Source: Sphingobium sp. (GTDB taxonomy: Bacteria > Pseudomonadota > Alphaproteobacteria > Sphingomonadales > Sphingomonadaceae). Taken from it: a stretch of DNA of 64,000 nt. The DNA lies in contig JAHFPV010000015.1 in assembly GCA_023266575.1 (NCBI GenBank), positions 1 to 64,000 of the forward strand. The letters are read 5' to 3'. Under the pieces are notes generated by a model that had not been told where the DNA came from, searched no databases, and was given only the letters and a program-made list of their open reading frames with translations. Below, in pieces: positions 1 to 7,786 of this stretch. The first letter of the stretch is position 1. Every line of letters begins with the position of its first letter. The position numbers and the translations under genes are program-made.

Positions 1-412
1 AACGGCGACACCGCCATATCCGGCCTCCGGTTCCGCTTCGCTCCACCTCCGTCCGGATATGGCGGCGATGAGCTTAATGCACTAACAAACCAATCGGTCC
101 ACTCGGTGGGGGCAGATCACTCGCTCCATCGGCTGGCGAAGAATGTGATGGTCGTGCACTGGAGGATGAACAATTCTCGACATTCAAAATTCTCGTAAGG
201 CGCACGTTTCCGTGAGGTCTATCTCAGATTATTTAACAAGCATAACTCCATAAAATGAAATGCAGTTTCTTGCTGGAGGCTTCGAGAGGAGCGCGAGCTC
301 GCTGAAAGACTGAATCTGCCCGGAGACTGCCAATGCCAATATGGCTCTTTCGGCACGCGAGTACGGAACTGCCTAACATCTGACCCAGAAATCCGGGAGG
401 CAAGGGGCCGCG
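1..412. other. Gene-poor edge of the integrated element
   Basis: I find no convincing coding region here. The stretch from about 180 to 260 is noticeably richer in A+T than the chromosome further right, which fits foreign or decaying DNA. On the minus strand it lies just downstream of the CopG-like gene, where complete elements of this type usually carry traG or trbB, but no trace of either can be read. The only clear structure is the inverted repeat at 11-65. Confidence 0.5.
11..65. repeat. 13-bp perfect inverted repeat
   Basis: CCGCCATATCCGG at 11-23 is matched by its exact reverse complement at 53-65, with a 29-base spacer. There is no T-run after either arm, so a simple intrinsic terminator is unlikely. 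A transfer-origin or recombination-site hairpin is possible given the mobile-element genes alongside, but nothing in the sequence proves it. Confidence 0.6.
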
Positions 413-817
413 CTACCCTTTCACTTCATCCCGCAGCTTCGGCCCCGCCTCCATCCGCCGTGAAAGTGATTCCACAAATCCTTGCCATCGCTTCTTGCCC
501 GTCGCTTGCGCCGCCTTCATTGCTGTGTCGGGTAGCGGCGGATTGCTGGTGAGCCAGAAGCGCACGAACAGGCCAATCGCTTCGTTCGTCAATTCCACAT
601 GCCATTCGAGCCGATCCAGTTGCCGTGAAAGGCGATCGAGCCGCCTTGCCAGAGCGGCTTCCATCCGTTCGTCCTGATTGGACTGCAGCAGAGACATCAA
701 CGCCGCTTCCACCACTTCGGTGCGCGAGACGCCGCGGGCATGAGCGCGTTCCTCCAGCAATTTGGCCAGTTCGATATCGAGCCGAAATGTTTGTTTGCTG
801 TGGGGCTTCTTCCTCAC
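413..817 (-). CDS. CopG/ribbon-helix-helix-like conjugation-region protein
   Basis: This 134-residue protein starts with a basic segment and a ribbon-helix-helix-like region (about residues 8-45, with the SRTEVVEAAL helix). A second half (about 58-130) is helical and contains LDRLSRQLDRLE and ALFVRF-like segments. From family knowledge this resembles the CopG-type proteins encoded just before trbB in alphaproteobacterial integrative conjugative elements, where they probably bind DNA and control transfer genes. The start codon overlaps the stop of the upstream DUF2840 gene by four bases (ATGA), so the two are probably translated together. The expected trb genes do not follow, so the gene looks like a survivor of a larger operon. 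Confidence 0.7.
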   Translation of the reverse strand: MRKKPHSKQTFRLDIELAKLLEERAHARGVSRTEVVEAALMSLLQSNQDERMEAALARRLDRLSRQLDRLEWHVELTNEAIGLFVRFWLTSNPPLPDTAMKAAQATGKKRWQGFVESLSRRMEAGPKLRDEVKG

Positions 818-1485
818 AGGTCGATGCCGTCATCGGGGTCGAGCGATGCATTGCGGGCATTGCGGTTCATAGTGCGATCGGCTTCCCGTTTGGCCCTGGC
901 TGCGTCATCCTCGGGCGCATCGCGATCAAGATCGAACTCGTTGACCGGTGGCTTGGGGGCGGGAACGACATCCTCATGTTCACCCAGTTCGGGTTCTCGC
1001 CTGATCCCGGAGTTCGCCGTATCATTTTCGGATTTGGCCCCATCGGCATCTGACGGCACGTCCGGCTTGGGCTGATCAACTGGCGGCTGTTCGGAGCTTT
1101 TCGCTTCCGCCTTGGCTGGTTTAGTCGGCACCTGTGCGACCTTGGGCCAGCTCTCGATGTGAAGCAGGATGTCGCCGCCCGGACGGACAAACGGCAAAGT
1201 CGTGTAGGCCTCGCCCGGTGCAACCGCCGTCACGATATCGATGCACGAATGGATCGTGCCATAGTCGTTCGATGACCAGCGCACGAAAGCGAAGACCGCG
1301 CCAGGACGGAAGGCGGTGACGCGCGTGCGCCGGTTGATTATGGTATCCGCCGCGATGCGCCCGAAGCGTATCCATTGTTCGTAGCGCTTCTCGATCCAGG
1401 TCACTTCGACCTCGGTCAGGGTGCTTGCCGGAGGTGACTTGGCAGCATGCGACGTGCTGAGGCGTTGCGCCGATTGAGGGCTCAT
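814..1485 (-). CDS. DUF2840 domain protein of an integrative element
   Basis: The first ~110 residues match what I know of DUF2840: a TWIEKR-(Y/I)EQWIRFGR segment, an FRPGAVFAFVRW segment and PGEAYTTLPFVRPGGDILL. The family has no established biochemical role and is found in alphaproteobacterial integrative conjugative elements near repA, parA and traF. The protein is 223 residues long. Its C-terminal half (about 115-223) is unusual, being rich in Lys, Pro, Asp and Glu and probably disordered, instead of the usual basic DUF2840 tail. It overlaps the CopG-like gene by four bases downstream and the 84-residue ORF upstream. No traF signal peptidase gene is present. Confidence 0.75.
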   Translation of the reverse strand: MSPQSAQRLSTSHAAKSPPASTLTEVEVTWIEKRYEQWIRFGRIAADTIINRRTRVTAFRPGAVFAFVRWSSNDYGTIHSCIDIVTAVAPGEAYTTLPFVRPGGDILLHIESWPKVAQVPTKPAKAEAKSSEQPPVDQPKPDVPSDADGAKSENDTANSGIRREPELGEHEDVVPAPKPPVNEFDLDRDAPEDDAARAKREADRTMNRNARNASLDPDDGIDL

Positions 1486-1736
1486 GGCTGCCCTCCCGCC
1501 ATCATGTCCTTGGAACGCCAGATACGGGCGGTCGGCACGGCCGATGCGGCACGATTGTCCACAGGCCGCAATGCAGTTAGCAAGAATCCGAAGGATTCTT
1601 TTCTATTAGCATCGTTAGAGGAGCGCCGATTTTCCGCAGAATTCTGCGGGTTTCCGCATGATCTCGGTTTTCGATAGGCCGAGGATCGGGTTTCCGATGG
1701 GCCGAGTCCGACGGTTTTTGATAGGCCGAATGTCAT
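1482..1736 (-). CDS. Doubtful 84-residue ORF spanning the iterons
   Basis: I do not recognise this protein. It is rich in Ser, Arg and Asn and low in complexity. Its first ~25 codons are the three iterons and the 16-bp palindrome read as protein, which argues that the DNA was selected for binding sites. Against that, its start overlaps the repA-like stop by four bases and its stop overlaps the DUF2840 start by four bases, both as ATGA, the layout of a translated operon. It may be what remains after loss of parA and a small gene that usually lie here. I rate expression of a functional protein as unlikely. Confidence 0.3.
   Translation of the reverse strand: MTFGLSKTVGLGPSETRSSAYRKPRSCGNPQNSAENRRSSNDANRKESFGFLLTALRPVDNRAASAVPTARIWRSKDMMAGGQP
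1555..1563 (+). promoter_or_regulatory. DnaA-box-like site
   Basis: TTGTCCACA differs from the classical DnaA box TTATCCACA at one position. A second 9-mer with one mismatch, TTCTCCACA, lies at 1743-1751 inside the end of the initiator gene. Single near-matches are common by chance, so the weight comes from the surrounding origin-like repeats. Confidence 0.35.
1582..1600. repeat. 8-bp stem hairpin in origin-like region
   Basis: AAGAATCC at 1582-1589 pairs with GGATTCTT at 1593-1600 around a three-base loop. The right arm runs into TTCTATT, so on the plus strand it could also be a weak terminator. It lies between the DnaA-box-like site and the palindrome at 1634. Confidence 0.5.
1634..1649. 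promoter_or_regulatory. 16-bp perfect palindrome
   Basis: CCGCAGAATTCTGCGG is a perfect 16-base palindrome. It is flanked on both sides by TTTCCGCA (1631-1638 and 1651-1658). A symmetric site next to a replication initiator and iterons would suit a dimeric initiator or repressor, but the binding protein is unknown. Confidence 0.55.
1666..1729 (+). repeat. Three 17-bp iterons (candidate origin)
   Basis: GGTTTTCGATAGGCCGA (1666-1682), GGTTTCCGATGGGCCGA (1689-1705) and GGTTTTTGATAGGCCGA (1713-1729) are direct repeats with a spacing of 23 and 24 bases, close to two helical turns. They lie immediately beyond the stop codon of the RepA-like initiator. Direct repeats with this regular phasing next to an initiator gene are the usual form of an iteron origin. 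Function is an inference. Confidence 0.6.
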
Positions 1737-2344
1737 GCCAACTTCTCCACAGGGAAACCGACGCGCCGGGCCGCGGCAACGAACGGGTCGACGGGGATGG
1801 GTTTGAAGATCAGCCGCTCGCGGCCGAAGCTGTGCTCAAGGCTCAAATGGTAGCCTGGGAGAGACTGCCGACGGACGATGGTCCGCAGCTCGAATGCGAA
1901 TTGCTTGAGCGGCGAAAGCGCACCGGATTTGAGATGAAGGTGCGGAACGTCGAAACTCCAGCCACCCCGCTGATGTCCACCGTGCTTGCGCACGATACGG
2001 TAGAGCCAGCGTTCAACGCCCCCGGTCAGCGCAAAATACGCGCGGTCGATCGTCAGGATCAGGCCGCGATCGAGCACACCCGCATAGAACCAGTCGGGCA
2101 AGCACCGTTGCGGCAAGCCTGCCAAGCGAAGCGCCTTGCTGACATGGGCGCGGATCGAAAGAGGCCGCACTGGTCGGTTCTGCCGGCAAGGATGCCAGAT
2201 GCCGATTGCATGCAAATGTTTAGGCGAACACAGGCCCAGACCCTCAAGCCACGGGGGAAACCAGCAGAAGCGATAGGAATGCCGCGTTTGCCCCTTCACG
2301 CCCTCACTCGTTCGACGTTGATCGGGCGGCTTGAGCGTGCCCAC
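1733..2344 (-). pseudogene. Replication initiator protein A, N-terminally shortened
   Basis: The C-terminal ~130 residues match the RepA family of alphaproteobacterial plasmids and integrative elements. The run DWFYAGVLDRGLILTID is followed by AYFALTGGVERWLYRIVRKH and a long FAFEL-containing segment. Known members are roughly 280-300 residues; this reading frame is 203, and its first ~70 residues do not resemble the usual N-terminal half. The start codon also overlaps the neighbouring membrane-protein gene by about 40 bases, so the true start is uncertain. I read it as a truncated or rearranged initiator. The iterons immediately downstream would be its natural targets if it were active. Confidence 0.6.
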
Positions 2345-2783
2345 TCACCGGAGCGGCGAAGTTCGGTGTGACGCGCATATCAGGCCCCGTCATCGTCACA
2401 CTTCGCCATGCCGAGATGGATGTCGCCAAGGCAGCGATTGATCCCAAAACTGCCAGCAGCGTGCTGTTGTCCGTTGCCAGCGATCCAAGGGCATGTGCGG
2501 CTTGAAACCCCGCGATGGCTGCCGGAACGGCAAAGAGGAGCGCGATCCCGGCACGCAGCAAGGGAGAACGAATAAAGGCAATGAGGCATTGTCCAAGCAG
2601 TAGGGTGGCAATTCCTGCCGTCAGACCGCCAATGATGGCAGCGAGATGCCCAAAATCATGGCGGAGCAGCAGGAATGCACAACCGATGCCAGCATAGACA
2701 GGCAGTGCATAGCTCGCGAGGCGGAACAGCAGCGCAAGCATGTATAGACCAGCAACGGCCCCGAGGATGAGGAGAAAGGTCAT
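2304..2783 (-). CDS. Small multi-pass membrane protein, unknown
   Basis: The 159-residue product begins MTFLLILGAVAGLYMLALLF and has about five hydrophobic segments before a polar C-terminal tail of ~30 residues. I chose the ATG at 2783 because AGGGA stands six to eight bases before it; an upstream start at 2819 adds only polar residues before the first membrane helix. I do not recognise the family. Proteins of this kind are common passengers in integrative elements. It is probably transcribed with the RepA-like gene, whose reading frame it overlaps. Confidence 0.6.
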   Translation of the reverse strand: MTFLLILGAVAGLYMLALLFRLASYALPVYAGIGCAFLLLRHDFGHLAAIIGGLTAGIATLLLGQCLIAFIRSPLLRAGIALLFAVPAAIAGFQAAHALGSLATDNSTLLAVLGSIAALATSISAWRSVTMTGPDMRVTPNFAAPVSGHAQAARSTSNE

Positions 2784-2888
2784 AAGCGTCCCTTGTCTGG
2801 ACGCGCTCGCCACCACCACCTCAGCGCAATCTGCGATGCAAGAATAGCACGGCAGGGCGCAGGCCGAAAAGGCGAAATGTGCCTGAGA

Positions 2889-3053
2889 TTAACGGCTGAA
2901 AGGGTCATATTCGCGAACCACCTGTTCGGGGTCGCCATCAAATTCGTCAGCGGGGATGACGAAGTAGCCCTGATTGGTTTCGATGAGGACGATCACCGTC
3001 ATCAGCGTCCGGGAGAGGTTCCAGCCAAGCGATTGTGCGGTTGCCAGTGGCAT
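2889..3053 (-). CDS. Hypothetical 54-residue protein
   Basis: The ORF starts at an ATG preceded by AGGAG with a seven-base spacer, a good ribosome-binding site, which is why I prefer this start over one at 3128. The protein has a central hydrophobic stretch (MTVIVLIE, about residues 18-25) and an acidic C-terminus ending DPEQVVREYDPFSR. I recognise no family. It is the first gene of the minus-strand element cluster after the tRNA. Confidence 0.5.
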   Translation of the reverse strand: MPLATAQSLGWNLSRTLMTVIVLIETNQGYFVIPADEFDGDPEQVVREYDPFSR

Positions 3054-3379
3054 GTTGCGGCTCCTGCCTTGGAGCGGGACCACCCCGCTCGACAGTCGCC
3101 CCACAGGCCGGAGGCTGGCCGCAATCACCGCAGCAAAGCTGCGGCCGCACGCGCACGCGTAGCGGACCCTTCACGGGTTGATTGAAGGAGGACAGGCTTC
3201 GAGCCCAGGGATCAGCGGCTAATGCGAGTGGATGGTTCTGCGGCGGAGCGAGCGATCCGCCCACCAGTGCCTATGCCAAAGTGGCTCACTAGAGCCGACA
3301 GGCTTGAAATCGGCGATCCATACAATCAGTCCAAGCTGAACCAGGGAGAACGCCAGACTTGCCCTGAGTTGGATTTTAA
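3054..3379. other. Gene-free stretch of the element
   Basis: I see no supported gene here. Short reading frames exist on both strands but none has a recognisable motif with a ribosome-binding site. An integrase gene would be expected beside the tRNA if this were the intact end of the element, and none can be read, so it is either deleted or on the far side of the element. Confidence 0.5.
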
Positions 3380-3428
3380 TTGGTGACAATGTGGTGACAA
3401 CGGCGAGCGATTGGAGCTTTGTCACCAA
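3380..3428. repeat. GGTGACAA repeats beside tRNA-Gly
   Basis: TTGGTGACAA occurs at 3380-3389, GTGGTGACAA at 3391-3400, and the inverse TTTGTCACCAA at 3418-3428. The first two are direct repeats 11 bases apart; the third is inverted. Their position ~50-100 bases from the tRNA 3' end suits integrase or excisionase arm sites, but this is an inference from location. Confidence 0.4.
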
Positions 3429-3430
3429 GG

Positions 3431-3449
3431 CCTCGCGAGCTACGCGAGG
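3431..3449. repeat. 7-bp inverted repeat next to tRNA
   Basis: CCTCGCG (3431-3437) and CGCGAGG (3443-3449) form a perfect inverted repeat around a five-base loop. It lies between the GGTGACAA repeats and the 3' end of tRNA-Gly. It could be part of an attachment site or of a tRNA transcript end. Confidence 0.4.
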
Positions 3450-3478
3450 TGCAATTAGTTAGTTTTCTTGGAAAAAAC

Positions 3479-3553
3479 TGGAGCGGGCGAAGGGATTCGA
3501 ACCCTCGACCCCAACCTTGGCAAGGTTGTGCTCTACCCCTGAGCTACGCCCGC
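3479..3553 (-). tRNA. tRNA-Gly (GCC anticodon)
   Basis: Read on the minus strand the gene folds into a complete cloverleaf. The 7-bp acceptor stem is GCGGGCG/CGCCCGC, and the D arm is GCTC...GAGC. The anticodon stem CAACC/GGTTG closes a loop TTGCCAA with anticodon GCC. The T arm contains TTCGAAT, and the 3' CCA is encoded (3479-3481). The discriminator base is T. The element remnants abut the 3' end, the side at which tyrosine integrases normally insert DNA, so this gene marks the chromosome/element boundary. Confidence 0.97.
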
Positions 3554-3914
3554 TCGGCGCTTGATGGAGACGCTGTCCCCGTCGGGTGAGGCGGGCAACT
3601 AGCAGCGCTTTTCGGGATGGGCAAGGGGAGAATTGCCAAGACCGTGAAATTCCTTCCGGCCCCTTCAAGGATGGCGGCTTCGCGGGGCTTTGCGCCTACC
3701 GCGCCCGATGGCCGTGGCAACTGCGTCGCCGCGAAACCGCTATTGCGGCCGATTGGGTGATTCGCGTCGTACAAAAATGCCTGCGTGGCATTTTGCAACT
3801 TTGCCTGCCGGGTCATTCTGTTAATCTTGCCATCCGATCCCATATTTCGACCAAGCGGCGGATCATTTGTCGCGTCCCTTCGTATGACAGACCGAACAGG
3901 AGGAAGCACCCGCC
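3554..3914. other. Intergenic region, tRNA-Gly to paoA
   Basis: No gene is supported here. It should hold the tRNA promoter (minus strand) and the paoABC promoter (plus strand). An 8-bp perfect inverted repeat, AAAATGCC (3774-3781) and GGCATTTT (3787-3794), is the only clear structure. The shared motif of the quinoprotein promoters is absent, so paoABC may be regulated separately. Confidence 0.5.
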
Positions 3915-4550
3915 ATGCCGTCCGATCACCTCACACGCCGCTCCCTGTTGCAGGGTAGTGCGGCGATCGCCGCAGCGGCACCCGCGCTGGCACCCGCCGG
4001 TGCCGCCGCCGCACGGCAGACAGCCAAGGAAGGAACCGGGATGATCCCCGTGGAATTGACCGTGAACGGGCGCGAGGTGCATCTGCAACTTGACCCGCGC
4101 ACAACCCTGCTCGACGCGCTGCGTGAGCATCTGCACCTGACCGGAACCAAGAAAGGCTGCGATCAGGGCCAGTGCGGTGCATGCACCGTCATTGTCGAAG
4201 GCCGACGGATCAACAGCTGCCTGACGCTGGCGGTCATGCATGATGGCGAGAAGGTGACGACGATCGAGGGGTTGGGCACGCCCGACAAGCTTCACCCGAT
4301 GCAGCGCGCCTTCATCACCCATGACGGCTATCAGTGCGGATATTGCACGCCGGGGCAGATTTGCTCGGCGGTCGCGGTGCTGGAGGAGATTGCAGCGGGC
4401 ATCCCCAGCCATGTCACGCCTGATCTGGACAAGGTATCGCTATCCGACAGCGAACTGCGTGAGCGAATGAGCGGCAATATCTGCCGCTGCGCCGCCTATC
4501 CCAACATCATCGCCGCCATGAATGACGTGGCCGGGGAGACGAAGGCATGA
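3915..4550 (+). CDS. paoA: Periplasmic aldehyde oxidoreductase, 2Fe-2S subunit
   Basis: This is the iron-sulfur subunit of the molybdenum aldehyde oxidoreductase PaoABC, which oxidises aldehydes (often aromatic) to acids in the periplasm. A twin-arginine signal is visible at residues 8-30 ([19 protein letters not shown]), so the complex is exported folded. The plant-type 2Fe-2S cluster ligands are Cys82, Cys87, Cys90 and Cys102, and the second cluster ligands are Cys141, Cys144, Cys190 and Cys192. An AGGAGG sequence lies about ten bases before the ATG. The stop overlaps the start of paoB by four bases. The length (211) fits the family. Confidence 0.93.
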   Translation: MPSDHLTRRSLLQGSAAIAAAAPALAPAGAAAARQTAKEGTGMIPVELTVNGREVHLQLDPRTTLLDALREHLHLTGTKKGCDQGQCGACTVIVEGRRINSCLTLAVMHDGEKVTTIEGLGTPDKLHPMQRAFITHDGYQCGYCTPGQICSAVAVLEEIAAGIPSHVTPDLDKVSLSDSELRERMSGNICRCAAYPNIIAAMNDVAGETKA

Positions 4551-5503
4551 AACCCTTTACCTATAGTCGCGCGACCAGTGTCGCGGATGCCGCCAAAGCC
4601 GCGGCCTCGACGCAAGGCGCGCGCTTCATTGCGGGCGGCACGAACCTGCTGGACCTGATGAAGCTCCAGATCGAAACGCCGACCCATTTGATTGACGTCA
4701 ATCATCTGGGCCTCGACCGGATCGAGCCGACGCCGGAGGGCGGCCTGCGCATCGGCGCGCTGGTCCGCAATACTGATCTCGCCGCCGATAAGGTCGTGCG
4801 TCGCGACTATGGCGTGCTGAGCCGCGCGCTCTTGGCCGGGGCATCCGGGCAATTGCGCAACAAGGCGACGACGGCGGGCAACCTGCTCCAGCGTACCCGC
4901 TGCCCCTATTTTTACGACACCAACATGCCGTGCAACAAGCGCAAGCCGGGCAGCGGCTGCGGCGCGATCGGCGGGATCAGTCGCAGCCTGGCGATATTGG
5001 GGGTGAGCGATGCCTGCATCGCCCAGCATCCCAGCGACATGGCTGTGGCGATGCGGCTGCTGGATGCGCAGGTCGATACGGTCGGCGCGGACGGCGTGGC
5101 GCGTGCCATACCGATTGCCGATTTCCATATGTTGCCCGGTGACACCCCCCATGTCGAAACCGCGCTCAAAAGCGGCGAGATCATCACGTCGGTCACCTTG
5201 CCCAAGCCGATCGGGGGCACTCATGTCTATCGCAAGGTGCGCGACCGCGCGTCCTACGCCTTTGCGCTGGTGTCGGTGGCGGCAGTGTTCGGCAAGGATG
5301 GCGGCAGCCGCTTCGCCTTTGGCGGGATCGGGGCCAAGCCATGGCGGACGCCAGCGGCAGACGCTGCCGCATCCTCAGGGGCCAAAGCGGTAGCGGAGGC
5401 TGCGCTGAGCGGCGCGCGAACGACCCATCATAATGATTTCAAAAAGACGCTGGTCGAACGGACATTGGCGTCGCTCTATCGCCAGAAGGAGGCCCGGTCG
5501 TGA
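4547..5503 (+). CDS. paoB: Aldehyde oxidoreductase, FAD subunit
   Basis: The 318-residue FAD-binding subunit passes electrons from the iron-sulfur centres to the external acceptor. The N-terminal FAD site is seen as [13 protein letters not shown] (about residues 27-39) and the second FAD segment as [20 protein letters not shown] (about 103-122). The four cysteines around [23 protein letters not shown] are those that hold the extra 4Fe-4S cluster typical of PaoB-type subunits. It has no signal of its own and would leave the cell with PaoA. It overlaps both neighbours by four bases, so the three subunits are translationally coupled. Confidence 0.92.
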   Translation: MKPFTYSRATSVADAAKAAASTQGARFIAGGTNLLDLMKLQIETPTHLIDVNHLGLDRIEPTPEGGLRIGALVRNTDLAADKVVRRDYGVLSRALLAGASGQLRNKATTAGNLLQRTRCPYFYDTNMPCNKRKPGSGCGAIGGISRSLAILGVSDACIAQHPSDMAVAMRLLDAQVDTVGADGVARAIPIADFHMLPGDTPHVETALKSGEIITSVTLPKPIGGTHVYRKVRDRASYAFALVSVAAVFGKDGGSRFAFGGIGAKPWRTPAADAAASSGAKAVAEAALSGARTTHHNDFKKTLVERTLASLYRQKEARS

Positions 5504-7707
5504 AATTCGATACGCCCGCCACCACCAATCCCATCGACAAGGGCCGCGTCGTCGGCGTTGCCCATGACCGGATCGACGGCCCGGCCAAGGTCACCGGCAG
5601 CGCGCCCTATGCCTATGAACGGCATGATGCGGCACCCAATGCCGCCTATGGCTGGATCGTCGGATCAGCGATCGCCAAGGGGACGATCGCGGCCATGGAC
5701 CTGCGCGCTGCCGAAGCGGCGCCCGGCGTGCTGGGCATCGTCACCCATGCCAATGCCGGGAAACTGGGCAAGGGCAATTATAACACCGCCCCGCTGCTCG
5801 GCGGCCCGGCGATCATGCATTATGATCAGGCGCTGGCATTGGTTATCGCCGATACATTTGAAAATGCTCGCGCCGCCGCCAAGCTGGTGCGGATCGACTA
5901 TGCGCCGCAGGATGGAAAGTTCGATCTGGCCGCCGAACAGGGTAACGCCGTCAAACCGCCAGACGGTGGCTTCAGCGGAGCAGCCGACAGCGCCGTTGGC
6001 GATTTTGACGGAGCCTTTGCCAAGGCCGCCGTCAGGATCGACCAGCGCTACACCACCCCCGATCACAGCCATGCCATGCTGGAGCCGCACGCCACCACGG
6101 CGGCATGGAACGGCGACAAGCTGACGCTATGGACCGCGAATCAGATGATTGCCTGGAGCGTGGGGGAGGTCGCCAAGACGCTGGGCATCCCCAAGGCCAA
6201 TGTCCGGCTGGTATCGCCCTATATTGGCGGTGGCTTCGGGGCCAAGCTGTTCCTGCGCGCCGACGCGCTGCTCGCGGCATTGGGTGCGAAGCAAATCGGG
6301 CGGCCGGTCAAGGTCGCGATCGCCCGCAGCCAGATCCCCAACAACACCACCCATCGCCCCGCGACGATCCAGCGCATCCGCATCGGCGCGGACAAGAATG
6401 GGGTGATCGACGCCATCGGCCATGAAGTCTGGTCGGGCGACCTGCCTGGTGGTGGCACCGAGACAGCGGCGATGCAGACGCGGCTGCTCTATGGTGGCGC
6501 GCACCGCATGACCGCACACCGGCTGGCGACACTCGACCTGCCCGAAGGCAATGCCATGCGTGCGCCGGGCGAAGCGGTCGGCCTGCTGGCGCTGGAAGTG
6601 GCGATGGATGAACTGGCTGAAGCCTGCGGCGTCGATCCGGTCGAGCTGCGCATCCGCAACGATGTGCAATATGATCCCGAAGCCGGGACGCAGCGGCCCT
6701 ATTCCAGCCGCAAGCTGGTGGAGTGTCTGCGCGCCGGGGCGGACCGGTTCGGATGGGCCAAGCGCAACCCCAAGCCCGGAAAGGTCCGTGACGGTCGCTG
6801 GCTGGTCGGCATGGGGGTAGCGAGCGCCTTCCGCAACAATCTGGTCGGCAAATCGGGCGCGCGGATCGGCGTGGACGGCGCGGGCAAGGTGATCGTCGAA
6901 ACCGACATGACCGACATCGGCACTGGCAGCTATACCATCATCGGCCAGACTGCGGCGGAAATGCTGGGCGTATCTCTGGACGACGTCATCGTGCGGCTGG
7001 GCGACAGCCGCTTTCCCGCATCGGCTGGCTCTGGCGGGCAATGGGGCGCAAACAGTTCCACTGCAGGCGTCTATGCCGCCGCGATGGCGTTGCGGGCAAA
7101 GCTGGCGGAAAAAGCGGGCTATCCCATCGATCAGGCGCAGTTTGACGATGGGCTGGTGAAGCTGGGCGACCAGTCGCAAACGCTCGCCGCTCTGGCGGGA
7201 CGCGAGGGGCTGTGGGCGGAGGATAGCATCGAGTTTGGCGATCTCGACAAACGCTATGTCCAGGCGACTTTCGGCGCGCATTTCTGCGAGGTCGGGGTAG
7301 ATGTCGATACCGCCGAGGTCCGCATCCGCCGCATGGGCGGCGCGTTTGCCGCGGGGCGCATCCTCAACCCCAAGTCCGCGCGCAGCCAGGTGATCGGCGC
7401 GATGACCATGGGGGCGGGATCGGCGCTGATGGAAGCGCTGGAGGTCGATACCCGCTTTGGCCTGTTCATCAATCATGACATGGCCGAATATGCGGTGCCT
7501 GTTCATGCCGACATACCGCAACAGGACGTGTTGTTCATCGACGAGCTGGACGATAAAAGCTCACCGATGAAAGCCAAGGGCGTGGGCGAGCTGGGCATTT
7601 GCGGCGCAGGGGCAGCGGTCGCCAATGCGATCTACAATGCCACCGGTCTGCGGCTGCGCGACTATCCGCTGACCATCGACAAATTGCTGAAAGCGCAGAT
7701 GGGCTGA
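5500..7707 (+). CDS. paoC: Aldehyde oxidoreductase, molybdenum cofactor subunit
   Basis: The 735-residue catalytic subunit belongs to the xanthine oxidase family. The presumed catalytic glutamate is in GVGELGICG near the C-terminus (about Glu697). Cofactor-binding segments such as GGGFGAKLF (about 247-255) and [10 protein letters not shown] are present. It oxidises aldehydes at the molybdenum centre. In other bacteria a fourth gene, paoD, encodes an XdhC-like protein that loads the cofactor; no such gene follows here, so it must be elsewhere if needed. The start overlaps paoB by four bases. Confidence 0.92.
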   Translation: MKFDTPATTNPIDKGRVVGVAHDRIDGPAKVTGSAPYAYERHDAAPNAAYGWIVGSAIAKGTIAAMDLRAAEAAPGVLGIVTHANAGKLGKGNYNTAPLLGGPAIMHYDQALALVIADTFENARAAAKLVRIDYAPQDGKFDLAAEQGNAVKPPDGGFSGAADSAVGDFDGAFAKAAVRIDQRYTTPDHSHAMLEPHATTAAWNGDKLTLWTANQMIAWSVGEVAKTLGIPKANVRLVSPYIGGGFGAKLFLRADALLAALGAKQIGRPVKVAIARSQIPNNTTHRPATIQRIRIGADKNGVIDAIGHEVWSGDLPGGGTETAAMQTRLLYGGAHRMTAHRLATLDLPEGNAMRAPGEAVGLLALEVAMDELAEACGVDPVELRIRNDVQYDPEAGTQRPYSSRKLVECLRAGADRFGWAKRNPKPGKVRDGRWLVGMGVASAFRNNLVGKSGARIGVDGAGKVIVETDMTDIGTGSYTIIGQTAAEMLGVSLDDVIVRLGDSRFPASAGSGGQWGANSSTAGVYAAAMALRAKLAEKAGYPIDQAQFDDGLVKLGDQSQTLAALAGREGLWAEDSIEFGDLDKRYVQATFGAHFCEVGVDVDTAEVRIRRMGGAFAAGRILNPKSARSQVIGAMTMGAGSALMEALEVDTRFGLFINHDMAEYAVPVHADIPQQDVLFIDELDDKSSPMKAKGVGELGICGAGAAVANAIYNATGLRLRDYPLTIDKLLKAQMG

Positions 7708-7716
7708 CGCACAACC

Positions 7717-7731
7717 GACCCAAGGTCTAAT
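7717..7731 (+). promoter_or_regulatory. Shared quinoprotein-regulon motif, site 1
   Basis: GACCCAAGGTCTAAT faces the TonB-dependent receptor gene and ends 55 bases before its start codon. It matches the motif found before six or seven other genes of the island. The binding protein is not known. Confidence 0.6.
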
Positions 7732-7786
7732 AGAGCGCCGTCCACCCGCCCCCTAGCCTTCCTCCCAAACATACAGGGAGGACGGC

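Noticed and set aside
3219-3428. Remnant of an integrase gene next to the tRNA
   Set aside because: The short frame starts with a TTG in the repeats and shows none of the Arg-His-Arg-Tyr motifs of tyrosine recombinases.
6127-7521. A 464-codon minus-strand frame
   Set aside because: It lies antisense inside paoC and has the composition of a codon-bias shadow.
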